The notes below the pieces were generated by a model, which saw only the letters and a program-made list of their open reading frames with translations, did no database searches and was not told the DNA's origin. Shown piece by piece: positions 45,676-55,170 of a stretch of 64,000 nucleotides of DNA; within the stretch, counting starts at the first letter, position 1, and each line of letters starts with the position of its first letter. The stretch is from Azovibrio restrictus DSM 23866 (GTDB lineage Bacteria; Pseudomonadota; Gammaproteobacteria; Burkholderiales; Rhodocyclaceae), in contig NZ_AUCH01000006.1 in assembly GCF_000429665.1 (NCBI RefSeq), positions 62,001 through 126,000 on the forward strand. Direction: 5' to 3'. Position numbers and translations under genes: made by a program.

Positions 45676-46577
45676 GCCTCGATCAGCTCGCCATTCCCGA
45701 GTCGCTCCTGCAGGAAGGCCACGAAGGCCTTCAGCCGGGCGGCCAGATGCAGGCGCTGGGGATAGACGGCATAGATGTCGGCGGGAATTCCCGCCCATTC
45801 CGGCAGCACCTGTTCCAGCTGGCCGGAAGCCAGGTAGGGGGCGATGTCCCATTCCGAGCGCAGCAGGATCCCGTGGTGGTCCAGGGCCCAGTCCACGGCG
45901 ATTTCCCCGTGGTTGGCACTCAGCGGTCCCCGGACCTTGATGTTTTCCTGCTGCTCGCCGTTTACCAGGGTCCAGGTGTTGTAGGCCGTGTCATTCTCCC
46001 GGATCACGATGCAGGCGTGCTGCTGCAGTTCCCGGGGCGTCCGGGGGCGGCCCCGCTGCTCCAGGTAGGTCGGGGTGGCGCACAGGACCCGCCGGTTGCG
46101 GGCGATGGGCCGGGCCAGGATGCGGGCATCGGGGGGTTCGCCGAAGCGGATGCCCAGGTCCAGACCGTGGGCGACCAGGTTCAAAGGCCGGTCCGAGAGG
46201 TGCAGCTGGATTTCCATTTCCGGATAACGGCGGACGAAATCCGAAATGGCGGGACCCAGGAGCCGTCGGCCAAAGCCGAAGGAGGCATTCACCCGCAGCA
46301 GTCCCCGGGGCACGTCGCGGCTGGCACCCAGGGAATGCTCCAGGCTCTCGATGTCGCGCAGGATGCGCTTCCCCTCCTCCAGATAGCGCTCCCCTTCCGG
46401 GGTGAGGCTGAGGCGCCGGGTGGTCCGGTTCATCAGCCTGGCGCCCAGCCGGGTTTCCAGCTGCGCCAGACGGCGGCTCACGGCGGGCGGGCTCAGGCCA
46501 AGTTCCTGGGCCGCGGCGGCCAGGCTGGGATGGCGGGCAAGCAGGGCGAAGAAGTCCAGGTCGGAGGCTCGGTCCAT
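45657..46577 (-). CDS. LysR-family transcriptional regulator
   Basis: About 306 residues. The N-terminal winged helix reads SLAAAAQELGLSPPAVSRRLAQLE. A substrate-binding domain follows, of the group that also contains DNA-binding regulators of detoxification and transport genes. It is divergent from a TauE/SafE exporter, its likely target. The start at 46577 is preferred over 46601 because a palindrome (46597-46606) then lies in the leader. Confidence 0.9.
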   Translation of the reverse strand: MDRASDLDFFALLARHPSLAAAAQELGLSPPAVSRRLAQLETRLGARLMNRTTRRLSLTPEGERYLEEGKRILRDIESLEHSLGASRDVPRGLLRVNASFGFGRRLLGPAISDFVRRYPEMEIQLHLSDRPLNLVAHGLDLGIRFGEPPDARILARPIARNRRVLCATPTYLEQRGRPRTPRELQQHACIVIRENDTAYNTWTLVNGEQQENIKVRGPLSANHGEIAVDWALDHHGILLRSEWDIAPYLASGQLEQVLPEWAGIPADIYAVYPQRLHLAARLKAFVAFLQERLGNGELIEAKKIPA

Positions 46578-46596
46578 TGTGAAATCAAACGTACGA

Positions 46597-46606
46597 ATCA
46601 ATTGAT
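46597..46606. promoter_or_regulatory. Palindrome between the LysR and TauE genes
   Basis: ATCAATTGAT, a perfect 10-bp palindrome in the divergent region. Possible operator for the LysR regulator; short enough to occur by chance. Confidence 0.3.
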
Positions 46607-46675
46607 CCTGGCGCCATTGTATTGCCTGATGCGCTGAATATCATGGTCCTCTTTTGCATGGCATGGAGGCCGGGG

Positions 46676-47455
46676 ATGCCGGATTTGTCCTGGTGCTTGT
46701 GGGGCGGAATGCTGGTTCTGGGGGGATTTCTGGGCTTGCTCGGGGGCCTGTTCGGGATCGGCGGCGGCATTCTTGCCATTCCTGTCCTGGCCCTGGCCTT
46801 CGGCCTGGAGCAGCAACAGGCCCAGGGCACGGCCCTGGTGATGATGGTGCCCAATCTGTTGATTGCCTTCTGGCGTTACCAGCAGCGCCACCCGGTGTCA
46901 CTGGCCCTGGCGCTGCAGCTGGGGGGGCTGGCGGCGGCCACCACCTGGGCCACGGCCCAGGTGGCCAACCGGCTGGATTCCTTCACCCTGCGTCTGCTGT
47001 TCGGCCTGTTCATGCTCTGGCTGGCCCTGGGGCTGTTCCGGCGCTTGTTGCGGCCAGCAGCGGCGGCAGCGGAGTCACGGACCCTGCCCGCCCGCTACCT
47101 GCCCCTGGTGGGGGTGATAGGCGGCACTTCCTCGGGCTTGCTGGGCATAGGCGGCGGGCTGGTGGCCAATCCCTTCTTCACCCGCTGGTTCGGCCAGCCC
47201 CAGACCAGGGCCCAGAGCCTCTCCCTGGCCCTGGTGCTGCCTGCCTCCCTGGTGGCCCTGCTGGTTTATGCCCGTGCCGGACAGGTGAGCTGGGGGTTGG
47301 GCGGAGTGCTGGCCCTGGGCGGCCTGCTGACGGTGTCCAGCGGCGTGGCCCTGGCCCACCGCTGGCCGGAGCGGCGCCTGCGGGCCGCCTTTGCCTGCCT
47401 GATGCTGGGTACTGCCCTGTGGATGATGCTCGGGGCCCTGGTGGGAAAACTGTAA
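46676..47455 (+). CDS. TauE/SafE-family membrane exporter
   Basis: 259 residues with about eight helices and the two family repeats, GGLFGIGGGILAIPVL near the start and SSGLLGIGGGLVANPF in the second half. Members move sulfite, sulfoacetate or other organic anions. GGAGG lies six bases before the ATG at 46676. It is probably regulated by the divergent LysR protein. The substrate is unknown. Confidence 0.88.
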   Translation: MPDLSWCLWGGMLVLGGFLGLLGGLFGIGGGILAIPVLALAFGLEQQQAQGTALVMMVPNLLIAFWRYQQRHPVSLALALQLGGLAAATTWATAQVANRLDSFTLRLLFGLFMLWLALGLFRRLLRPAAAAAESRTLPARYLPLVGVIGGTSSGLLGIGGGLVANPFFTRWFGQPQTRAQSLSLALVLPASLVALLVYARAGQVSWGLGGVLALGGLLTVSSGVALAHRWPERRLRAAFACLMLGTALWMMLGALVGKL

Positions 47456-47499
47456 AGCCCCGGGGGTAAAATGGCGGCTTCCTTTTATATGCCGTGCAA

Positions 47500-48279
47500 A
47501 TGTCCAGTCAAATCCATGCCCAGGCCCTGCAGGAGATCGCCGCCCTGCTTCGCCAATCCCGGCGCACCCTGTTCATCACCGGCGCGGGAGTTTCCGCCGA
47601 TTCCGGCCTGCCCACCTACCGGGGCATAGGCGGTCTGTATGAGGATGACCTGACCGAAGAAGGCATTCCCATCGAGGAAGCCCTGTCCGGGGCCATGTTG
47701 CGGCGGCGGCCGGAAATCACCTGGAAATACCTAGCCCAGATCGAACGCAACTGCCGGGCGGCGGGCCCCAACGCGGCGCACCACGCCCTGGCCCGTCTGG
47801 AACGGGAGCTACCCTACGTGATGGTGCTCACCCAGAATGTGGATGGCCTGCATCGGGCTGCGGGGAGTAGCAACGTGGTGGAAATCCATGGAGATGTGCA
47901 TCGCCTGGAATGCTCCGCCTGTGGTTGCCGGGAGCAGGTGGAAAGCCTGGTGGGACGTTCCCTGCCGCCCCAGTGCCCGGCCTGCGGCGGGGCCATGCGG
48001 CCCGAGGTGGTGCTGTTTGGCGAGATGCTGCCGGAGGAGGCCCTGAACCAGTTTATGGATGCCCTGGAAGAGGGCTTTGATCTGGTGTTTTCCATCGGCA
48101 CCACCAGTGTCTTTCCCTACATCGCCCAGCCGGTGGTGCAGGCCATCCAGGCAGGCATTCCCACGGTGGAGATCAACCCGGGCCGCACCCAGCTGAGCCG
48201 GCATGTGGATTACCAGTTGCCCCTGGGGGCCGCCAGCGCCCTGAGTGCCTTGCTGACCTACTGCAACCTGGAACCCTGA
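47500..48279 (+). CDS. Sirtuin-type NAD-dependent protein deacylase
   Basis: 259 residues. NAD-binding GAGVSADSGLPTYRG, catalytic His in VEIHGDVHRLEC after TQNVDGLH, and a Cys4 zinc site (CSACGC and CPACGG). It removes acyl groups from lysines and releases nicotinamide, which the NAD salvage operon at 9-14 kb would recycle. An in-frame GTG at 47494 is the alternative start. It overlaps the convergent c-di-GMP gene by 22 bases. Confidence 0.92.
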   Translation: MSSQIHAQALQEIAALLRQSRRTLFITGAGVSADSGLPTYRGIGGLYEDDLTEEGIPIEEALSGAMLRRRPEITWKYLAQIERNCRAAGPNAAHHALARLERELPYVMVLTQNVDGLHRAAGSSNVVEIHGDVHRLECSACGCREQVESLVGRSLPPQCPACGGAMRPEVVLFGEMLPEEALNQFMDALEEGFDLVFSIGTTSVFPYIAQPVVQAIQAGIPTVEINPGRTQLSRHVDYQLPLGAASALSALLTYCNLEP

Positions 48280-50396
48280 ACCGGATGCGCCACCCGGAGC
48301 TGGAGACGGGTCAGGGCTGCCAGCACCTGATCCCGCTGGGCTTCCAGGGCGGCGACCCGCTGGCGGGCGGCTTGCGGCTGCTCCCGGGCCAGCAGTTCGG
48401 CGATTTCCTGCACACTCACATGAATCTGGCGCAAGGGGGCTTCCAGGTTGGCGAATTCCGGGCTGTCGCCATAGAGGGCCCGGCCCCGGCCTTCGTACCA
48501 GCGTCCCAGCCGGGTCATGCCCGGGTCGAACAGGCTGTCGTCCCCCAGGGGCTGGCCGGTGCCGATGTACTCGAGGATGCCCTTGATCCAGTGCCGGTGC
48601 TCGACTCCTATGGCCAGCAGGGAATGATCTTCCTGGGCCCAGCGTTTGTCGGCCAGCTGCTGCCATAGGGCGGGTGGGCGCCAGCTGCGCAGCCAGCCGG
48701 GGACCTGATCGGCGGGCATGGGATGGGCGATGCCGTAGCCCTGGGCCTGGTCACAGCCCAGCTGCAGCAGCAGGGCCCCGCATTCCGCCGTTTCCACCCC
48801 CTCGGCGATCACCTGCTGGCGGAAGGCCCGGGCCAAGCTGATGATGCCCTGGACTATGGCCACTTCCCCCGGTTCGTGCAGGATGTCCCGGATGAAACAC
48901 TGGTCGATCTTCAAGGTGGTGGCCGGCAGGGTTTTGAGGTAGGCCAGGGAGGAATAGCCGGTGCCGAAGTCGTCCAGGGAAAAGCCCACCCCCAGTCTGG
49001 CGCAGCTATTGATGATTTCCCGGGCCCTGCCGGTATTTTCCAGGGCCGTGGTTTCCAGGATTTCCAGCTCCAGCTGGCCGGGCTCCAGGGTGGGATAGTC
49101 GGCCAGCAGCCGTTGCAGGTGTGCCATGAATTCCGGGTGGTGCAGATGCCGGGCCGAGAGATTGACGCTGACCCCCAGGTTCAGGCCCTGCTGCCACCAG
49201 CTCTGAATCTGGGCCAGGGCCGTTTTCAGCGTCCATTGGCCAATGCTGACGATCAGCTCGTCATTTTCCGCGGCCGGCAGGAAGGCTGCGGGCGGCAGCA
49301 GGCCCCGTTCCGGATGCTGCCAGCGGATCAGGGCCTCCAGGCCCACTACTGTGCCCCGGCGCATGTCCACCTTGGGCTGATAGAAGAGGCGGAACTGCTG
49401 CTGCTGCAAGCCCAGCCGGATGGCGCGGCGGGTCTGCTGGAGTTCGTTTTCCCGCCGGGCGGCGGCCACATCGAAATAGGCGATGCGGTTACTCCCTTGT
49501 CGTTTGGCTTCGTACATGGCCAGGTCCGCATGGCGCAGCAGCAGGTCCGGGCTTTCATCGTCGTCGGGGAAAAAGGTGACCCCCAGGCTGCCAGACAGGC
49601 TGAGTCGGGGTGTCAGTTCGAGACAGGGGGATGCGATGGCTTCCAGCAGCAGCTCCAGGCGGGGGCCGTGCTGTTCGCCGGGCTTCAGGGGCAGCAGGCA
49701 GATGAATTCATCGCCGCCGATCCGGGCGACGCTGCCCCTGGGGCCGATCAAGCCCTGGAGCCGCTGCCCCAGGGCCCGCAGCACCTGGTCGCCGATGTCG
49801 TGGCCCAGTTCGTCATTGATGGGCTTGAAGCCATCCAGGTCCAGGTAGGCGATGGCCAGACGTCCCCCATGCTTCCTGATGCGTCCCATCTCCAGTCGCA
49901 GGCGTTCCCCCAGCAGGTTGCGGTTGGGCAGGCCGGTGAGCGGGTCGAAATGGGGACTCTGCTGGCGCCCGTCCCGGGCCAGGGCAATGATGGCCGGCTG
50001 GCCGCCGAATTCGCCCCGGACCAGCTTCAGCTGCAGGGGCAGGCTGTGGCCCTGGCCATGGCGAATCCAGAATTCCAGCTGCTGGGGCCGGCCGGCCAGG
50101 GCCAGCCGCAGGGCCCGGAACAGGCCGGGCAGCTGCTTGCGACCGGGGGCGGCAAGAAAGCGGGTCTGCCGCCCCAGCAGTTGCTGGCGGGAATAGCCCA
50201 GCAGCTCCAGGGCGGCCTGGTTGGTTTCCGCCAGCCGCCCATCCCAGGTGTAGATCAGCACCCCTTCCCTGACCACATTGAAGATGTGCCGGTAGGTGGC
50301 GGCGCTGTCCTGGTAGAACTGCTCCGGTCGGGCCAGGCTGGCCTCCTCCGGCAGAAGGCCGGGGGCCAGACCCTGGAGGGGAATGATGCGCCCCAT
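48258..50396 (-). CDS. PAS-GGDEF-EAL protein with C-terminal CZB-like domain
   Basis: About 712 residues. In order: PAS (about 30-150), GGDEF with an intact GGDEF motif in ARIGGDEF, and EAL with LEALIRW, DDFGTGYSS, a catalytic Lys in KIDQCF, the AEGVET Glu and a Gln near QGYGIAHPM. A c-di-GMP phosphodiesterase is likely. The last 100 residues have a CZB pattern (VEHRHW, TRLGRW, QIHVSV), but the zinc-binding Cys is Thr. The start is uncertain: an in-frame GTG at 50438 overlaps the upstream gene. Confidence 0.88.
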   Translation of the reverse strand: MGRIIPLQGLAPGLLPEEASLARPEQFYQDSAATYRHIFNVVREGVLIYTWDGRLAETNQAALELLGYSRQQLLGRQTRFLAAPGRKQLPGLFRALRLALAGRPQQLEFWIRHGQGHSLPLQLKLVRGEFGGQPAIIALARDGRQQSPHFDPLTGLPNRNLLGERLRLEMGRIRKHGGRLAIAYLDLDGFKPINDELGHDIGDQVLRALGQRLQGLIGPRGSVARIGGDEFICLLPLKPGEQHGPRLELLLEAIASPCLELTPRLSLSGSLGVTFFPDDDESPDLLLRHADLAMYEAKRQGSNRIAYFDVAAARRENELQQTRRAIRLGLQQQQFRLFYQPKVDMRRGTVVGLEALIRWQHPERGLLPPAAFLPAAENDELIVSIGQWTLKTALAQIQSWWQQGLNLGVSVNLSARHLHHPEFMAHLQRLLADYPTLEPGQLELEILETTALENTGRAREIINSCARLGVGFSLDDFGTGYSSLAYLKTLPATTLKIDQCFIRDILHEPGEVAIVQGIISLARAFRQQVIAEGVETAECGALLLQLGCDQAQGYGIAHPMPADQVPGWLRSWRPPALWQQLADKRWAQEDHSLLAIGVEHRHWIKGILEYIGTGQPLGDDSLFDPGMTRLGRWYEGRGRALYGDSPEFANLEAPLRQIHVSVQEIAELLAREQPQAARQRVAALEAQRDQVLAALTRLQLRVAHPVQGSRLQ

Positions 50397-50412
50397 GCCG
50401 GTGGCGCCGGTT

Positions 50413-50934
50413 TCACCGGCCCAGGCGCAGGCCGGCACCGATCAGGGCGGGCCGGATCGGGCGCTGCTGGGCCAGGGCGGAGAGCCACTGCCGGGCGTCC
50501 TGGAGAATCAGCTTTTCCACCGGGTCCGGGTCCTGGGGGAGCATCTCCAAGTGCACGTGGTGCAGGTGGGTCTGCAGGGTGTGGGCGTAGCAGCCATCGT
50601 CGCCCATGTCGGCAAAGCGCATCTCCAGCACATGTACGGCGAAGATGGTCAGGGCGCAGAGGACGGGCAGCAGGGCCACCAGGACAATGCTGGCCGGGCG
50701 GGGAGCCGGGGCGGCGGCGGCCACGGCATACTGGCTCACCAGCAGGGCGCTGAGCAGCACCCCCAGGGCGGCCACGGAGAGGTGGCGCAGGTAGCGGGCC
50801 ACCCGGGCTTCCCGCCGGTGGATGCGGTCACGCAGGGCATACAGTTCCCGGAACACCATGGGGGGGCCGGAGAACCAGGCGGGGGTTTGCGGCAGCGGGG
50901 TGCCAGGGGCGGCAAGGCAGGACAGGGGGTTCAT
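50413..50934 (-). CDS. Two-helix membrane protein of unknown function
   Basis: 173 residues. After about 45 polar residues (DRIHRREARVARYLRHLS, basic) there are two membrane helices (about 52-72 and 83-102), then a His-rich stretch (YAHTLQTHLHHVHLEM) and a helical tail. It lies in the leftward run just upstream of the c-di-GMP gene (16 bases). The His cluster could bind a metal, but this is only a suggestion. Family not recognised. Confidence 0.65.
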   Translation of the reverse strand: MNPLSCLAAPGTPLPQTPAWFSGPPMVFRELYALRDRIHRREARVARYLRHLSVAALGVLLSALLVSQYAVAAAAPAPRPASIVLVALLPVLCALTIFAVHVLEMRFADMGDDGCYAHTLQTHLHHVHLEMLPQDPDPVEKLILQDARQWLSALAQQRPIRPALIGAGLRLGR

Positions 50935-50957
50935 GATTTTCTCCTCCGCTTTCCTTT

Positions 50958-51263
50958 TCAGGGCAGGGCCGGGCTGGGTAGTTGCTGCCAGAATTCCTGC
51001 AGGCGGGAACAGGTTTCCCTGGGCTGTCCGGAGACGGGCAGGCAGACCACATGGGCCAGGGGGCAGGTGATGCGGGAGAGCTTGACCCAGTCCACGTCGG
51101 GACCGGGGGGGCGGATGATGACCACGACCTGAGGCTGTTCGACACCGAGCATCCAGACCGTTTCCAGGATGCCGTGGGAGCGCAGGATGTCATTGCCCAC
51201 GGCATCGCCATGCTGGAAGGCCTCCTGGGCCAATCCATGGGGGTCGATGATCAGTATCTTCAT
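50958..51263 (-). CDS. Small soluble protein of unknown function
   Basis: 101 residues. It begins MKILIIDPHGLAQEAF and alternates strands and helices (PQVVVIIRPPG, then AHVVCLPVSG). The pattern is receiver-like but without the acidic pocket of a response regulator. It could be a degenerate receiver or Rossmann-type binding protein. It lies 23 bases upstream of the two-helix protein on the same strand, so co-transcription is likely. Confidence 0.55.
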   Translation of the reverse strand: MKILIIDPHGLAQEAFQHGDAVGNDILRSHGILETVWMLGVEQPQVVVIIRPPGPDVDWVKLSRITCPLAHVVCLPVSGQPRETCSRLQEFWQQLPSPALP

Positions 51264-51401
51264 GGCAGTCTCCCTCTCCTAGCATGGATTCATTGTCATG
51301 ATCCATGGGGGAAACCACCATCGGGATGCTCTGAATGGGGTGTCGGAATCCCGACTACTTTGATGTAGGTGTTTTCCTACATCCTTGGGCCGGGTCGAGG
51401 C

Positions 51402-52046
51402 TCAGCGGGGGCTGGAGGCGCCCAGGTTGTGGTTCAGGGCGTAGCGGATGATGTCGGCGCTGGTCTTGAGGCGCAGTTTCTGCATCAGCCGGGTCTTGTG
51501 GGTGCTCACGGTTTTGGGGCTGAGGCACAGTTCGGCGGCGATTTCCGCCAGGGTCAGGCCGCTGCTCAGTTTCTGCAGGATCTGGAACTCCCGATCCGAG
51601 AGGACCCGCTGGGGACTTTCCGGTTCCCCGTGTTCGAACACCATGTCGTCCACCAGGGCCGGGTCGATGAAGCGCCCGCCCCGGGCCACCTTGCGGATGG
51701 CGCCCAGCAGGGTTTCCGGCTCGCAGTCCTTGGTCACGTAGCCTTTGGCCCCGGCCTTGAGGATGCGGCTGACGATGGCTCCGTCGTTGTGCATGCTCAG
51801 CATCAGGATGGGCAGACGGGGGAATTCGGCGATCAGGCGGCGGATCAGGTCTACCCCCGCCACACCGGGCATGGAGAGGTCGAGCAGGAGCAGGTCGGCT
51901 TCCTGCTGGCGGATCAGGCCCATGGCCTCGGCGCCGTTGGTGGCTTCGCCCACCACGCAGATGTCATCAGTGGTGGACAGCAGCTCGCGAATCCCGGCCC
52001 TGACCAGGGTGTGATCATCGACAACAATGACACGTGTCGCACTCAT
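51402..52046 (-). CDS. NarL/FixJ-family response regulator
   Basis: 214 residues. The receiver has the acidic pair VVDDH and the phospho-acceptor Asp56 (LLLLDLSMPG). The C-terminal LuxR-type helix-turn-helix (about 148-205) has LTLAEIAAELCLSPKTVSTH. It overlaps the upstream sensor kinase by 32 bases, so the two form one signalling pair. Target genes are unknown; the leftward genes below it are candidates. Confidence 0.93.
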   Translation of the reverse strand: MSATRVIVVDDHTLVRAGIRELLSTTDDICVVGEATNGAEAMGLIRQQEADLLLLDLSMPGVAGVDLIRRLIAEFPRLPILMLSMHNDGAIVSRILKAGAKGYVTKDCEPETLLGAIRKVARGGRFIDPALVDDMVFEHGEPESPQRVLSDREFQILQKLSSGLTLAEIAAELCLSPKTVSTHKTRLMQKLRLKTSADIIRYALNHNLGASSPR

Positions 52047-55000
52047 GATTCCGCTCCACTGGAATTGACAGGAACAGGGTGGTGCCCTGTCCCGGACTGC
52101 TCACTATACGAAACTCCCCACCCAGGTTCTGGGCCCGTTCACGCATGCCCAGGAGACCATAGCCGGTCGGGGTATTGGGCCCATCGGCCTGGAAGCCGAC
52201 CCCGTCATCGCGGACGATCAGGATAAGGCAAGCGTGCCGACATGACAAACTGATCTCGGCCTGGCGGGCCCGGGCGTGCTTGAGCACATTGGTGATGCCT
52301 TCCTGGGCCAGGCGGAACAGGGCGGTACTGGCCGCCTCCCCGGGCTGGCAGTTCATTTCCGGGCAATCGGCCCGGACCTGCAGGCCGGTGCTCTGGGTGG
52401 TTTCCTGGGCCAGCCATTCCAGGGCCGGGCGCAGGCCGTGGTTGAGGGCCTGGGGGCGCAGGTGGGAGGTGACCTGGCGGACCACCCGGAAGGCCCGGGT
52501 GCTCAGCTCATTGAGGCTGTGGACCTGCTCGGAGAGGCCGGCCACGTGCTTGAAGCGCAGGCGCAGGGCGGAAATGCCCATTTTCAGGGCGGTCAGCAGC
52601 TGTCCCAGTTCGTCGTGGACCTGGCTGGCGATGCGCTTGCGCTCCTGTTCCAGCACCTCCTCCTCCCGCAGGCCCATCTGACGCAGCTCTTCCCGGGACT
52701 GGCGCAGGGCCAGTTCGACCCGTTTCTGCTCATCGATATCCATGCAGGCGCCGATGTAGCCCATGAACTCGCCCCTTTCATTCTGGCGCGGCACCCCCTG
52801 GTTGATCACCCAGCGCCACTGGGTATCCCGGTGCCGGACCCGGCACTCCAGGCGGAAGGGTAGGCGCAGGGCCATCTGCTGTTCCACCAGGCGCTGGACT
52901 TCCCAACGCTCCTCCGGGTGCACCTGTTCCATCCAGGAACTGCCCGGGGCCAGGTGGAAGCGCAGGCCGGTGAAATCGAACCAGGCCTGGTTGAACCAGA
53001 CGCAGTGGCCGGCGGCGTCGGCCAGCCAGATCAGCATTGGCGTGGCGTTGGCGATGGCCCGGAAGCGGGCCTCGCTTTCCCCCAGGGCCATCACCAGGCG
53101 CACCTGTTCGCTGATGTCCTTGATGTAGCCATGCCAGAGGATGTCCCCATTGGCCTGGAGCTCGGGAATGGCATGGCCCTCGCGCCAGTATTCCCGCCCG
53201 TCCAGGCGCACCCGGAACTCGTCCCGCCAGGGATGCAGGGCAGCCCGCTGACCACTCAGGCCGGTTTCCATGCGCAGCCGGTCGTGGGGGTGCAGGGCTT
53301 CGAAGAAGGCACTGGCATCGTGGCGCAGCTGCTCCGGCTCCAGGCCGAACAGCTGGCGCAGGCCGTCGCTGGTATAGGGGAAGGACGGCTCGCCCCGGAT
53401 CGGCAGCAGGTACTGGAAGATCAGTCCGGGCACTTGCTGGGACAGCTTCTGCAGCAGCTCGTCCCGCTCCTTCAGGTGCTCCTGGGCCCGGACCTCGGCG
53501 CTCACGTCGCTGAAGATGGCGATGCAGTGGCTGATGCTGCCCCGCTCATCCCGTACCGGGGAAATGCTCAGATGGCTCCAGAAACCCGAACCGTCCCGGC
53601 GCTCCACCCAGTGCTGGCCGTGGGTGGGGTCGCCGCTGGCCAGGGCCTGGGCCAGCAGGACGCCGGCGGAATTGCGGCGGTCCGGGCTCAGGAAGGAGAG
53701 GGGTTTGCCCCGCACCTGGGCCTGTTCGTAGCCGGTCAGCTGCTCCAGGGCCGGATTGGCGAACAGCACGGCCTGCTCGGGCTCCTGCAGGTCGATGATG
53801 GCCACCGCGTCCCGGGCCGCGTGCAGGGCTCGCTCCAGCAACTGCAGGTAACGCTTGGTGGCCTTCTGGGTGCTGATGTCCACCAGGGTGCCGAGCAGGC
53901 GCAGGGGGCGGCCGCGGATGTCCCGTTCGGTGATGCGGCCCCGGGCAATCAACCAGCGGGGTTCCTCCTCCAGGCCGCGGATCCGGAACTCGTTGCGGAA
54001 CAGGGTGCTCCGGCCTTCCAGGTGCTCCTGCAGGCTGCTCCGGTAGGCGGGCAGGTCCTCCGGGTGGATCATCTTTTCCCAGCCTTCGGCGCTCAGGCCG
54101 GCGGGACTTTCCGGGTAGCCCAGGTGCGGCAGCCAGCCCTGGGAGAACAGCAGGGAGCCGCTTTTCAGGTGCCAGTCCCAGATGGCGGTCTGGGTGCCTT
54201 CCAGGGCCAGGCGCACGCGCCGGTCGCGGATGCGCAGCTCGGCCAGCAGGGGGGAGACGGTGCTCACCAGCACCCCCATGGCCAGCAGCAGGCCCCAGCT
54301 GCCTTCCAGCTGCAGGGGCGTGAGCTGGTGTTGGGTGGCCAGCATCCACCCCAGCAGCAGGGCGCTCAGGAGCAGGGCGGTGACGGCGCTGCCCAGGCCC
54401 CGGTCCAGGGTGAACCAGATCATCCAGAGCAGGCCCAGGACCGGGAGCAGGGCGGCCGGCATCTGGGGGGTGTTGCTCAGGGACAGGAGCATCCAGCACA
54501 GGAGCCCCGTGGGCAGGGCCCAGGCCATGCTCCAGTCGCTCAGCACCTGGCGCCAGTCCTGCTGACGCAGTTTCTGGCTCGAATAGGCGAGCACGGGCAG
54601 GGCGCCGGTGAGGAGGCCCAGGGAAACGCTGTAGCCGGGGGCCGGGAAGCGCTGGGGCAGGCTGGGAAAGAGCAGATGCTGCCCGGCGATGATGAGCAGG
54701 CTGCCGAGCAGTACCCCGACCCCGAGCAGCAGCCAGCCGTCCCGGCGCTGGCGCAGGTAGGGATCGAAATCCAGCCGCCGCATCAGGGCGGTGAGCAGCA
54801 CCAGGGCGCAGACATCGAGCAGGCCCAGGGCCAGGGCCCAGGAGAAGGCTTCCCCGGCGAACAGGTAAGCCAGGGGCAGGCCGAGGCAGAGGCCGGGGAG
54901 GGTGCGCACCCCTTCCCGCAGCAGGGCCCCCAGGACCACGCCCAGGGGCAGCCAGAACAGGGGGGCGGCGCCGGGCGCGAACTGCAGCCAGGGACTGAAC

Positions 55001-55095
55001 AGCCCGGCCAGGATCACCAGCAGGCCGTAGCCGGCGCCCCAGTCGGAGCGCTGGCTGTGGTTGCCCTGGGGAGCTTCCTTGTCGAGGGAGATCAT
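52015..55095 (-). CDS. Membrane sensor kinase with MASE1-like region and four PAS domains
   Basis: 1026 residues. About eight hydrophobic helices form an N-terminal sensor region resembling MASE1 (about 20-290). Four PAS domains follow (around 300, 420, 550 and 670). The C-terminal HisKA_3 kinase carries the phospho-acceptor His827 (SQVHDELGQLL) and an ATPase domain. The stop lies 32 bases inside the regulator gene. It perceives a signal that cannot be read from the sequence; the number of PAS domains suggests redox or small-molecule sensing. Confidence 0.88.
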   Translation of the reverse strand: MISLDKEAPQGNHSQRSDWGAGYGLLVILAGLFSPWLQFAPGAAPLFWLPLGVVLGALLREGVRTLPGLCLGLPLAYLFAGEAFSWALALGLLDVCALVLLTALMRRLDFDPYLRQRRDGWLLLGVGVLLGSLLIIAGQHLLFPSLPQRFPAPGYSVSLGLLTGALPVLAYSSQKLRQQDWRQVLSDWSMAWALPTGLLCWMLLSLSNTPQMPAALLPVLGLLWMIWFTLDRGLGSAVTALLLSALLLGWMLATQHQLTPLQLEGSWGLLLAMGVLVSTVSPLLAELRIRDRRVRLALEGTQTAIWDWHLKSGSLLFSQGWLPHLGYPESPAGLSAEGWEKMIHPEDLPAYRSSLQEHLEGRSTLFRNEFRIRGLEEEPRWLIARGRITERDIRGRPLRLLGTLVDISTQKATKRYLQLLERALHAARDAVAIIDLQEPEQAVLFANPALEQLTGYEQAQVRGKPLSFLSPDRRNSAGVLLAQALASGDPTHGQHWVERRDGSGFWSHLSISPVRDERGSISHCIAIFSDVSAEVRAQEHLKERDELLQKLSQQVPGLIFQYLLPIRGEPSFPYTSDGLRQLFGLEPEQLRHDASAFFEALHPHDRLRMETGLSGQRAALHPWRDEFRVRLDGREYWREGHAIPELQANGDILWHGYIKDISEQVRLVMALGESEARFRAIANATPMLIWLADAAGHCVWFNQAWFDFTGLRFHLAPGSSWMEQVHPEERWEVQRLVEQQMALRLPFRLECRVRHRDTQWRWVINQGVPRQNERGEFMGYIGACMDIDEQKRVELALRQSREELRQMGLREEEVLEQERKRIASQVHDELGQLLTALKMGISALRLRFKHVAGLSEQVHSLNELSTRAFRVVRQVTSHLRPQALNHGLRPALEWLAQETTQSTGLQVRADCPEMNCQPGEAASTALFRLAQEGITNVLKHARARQAEISLSCRHACLILIVRDDGVGFQADGPNTPTGYGLLGMRERAQNLGGEFRIVSSPGQGTTLFLSIPVERNHECDTCHCCR

Positions 55096-55170
55096 GAATC
55101 CCGCCGCTGGGAAAAACCGGATGATACCGCTTGCATGACGCCTGCGGCGCCTGCCCCGGCGGGGGCAGGG

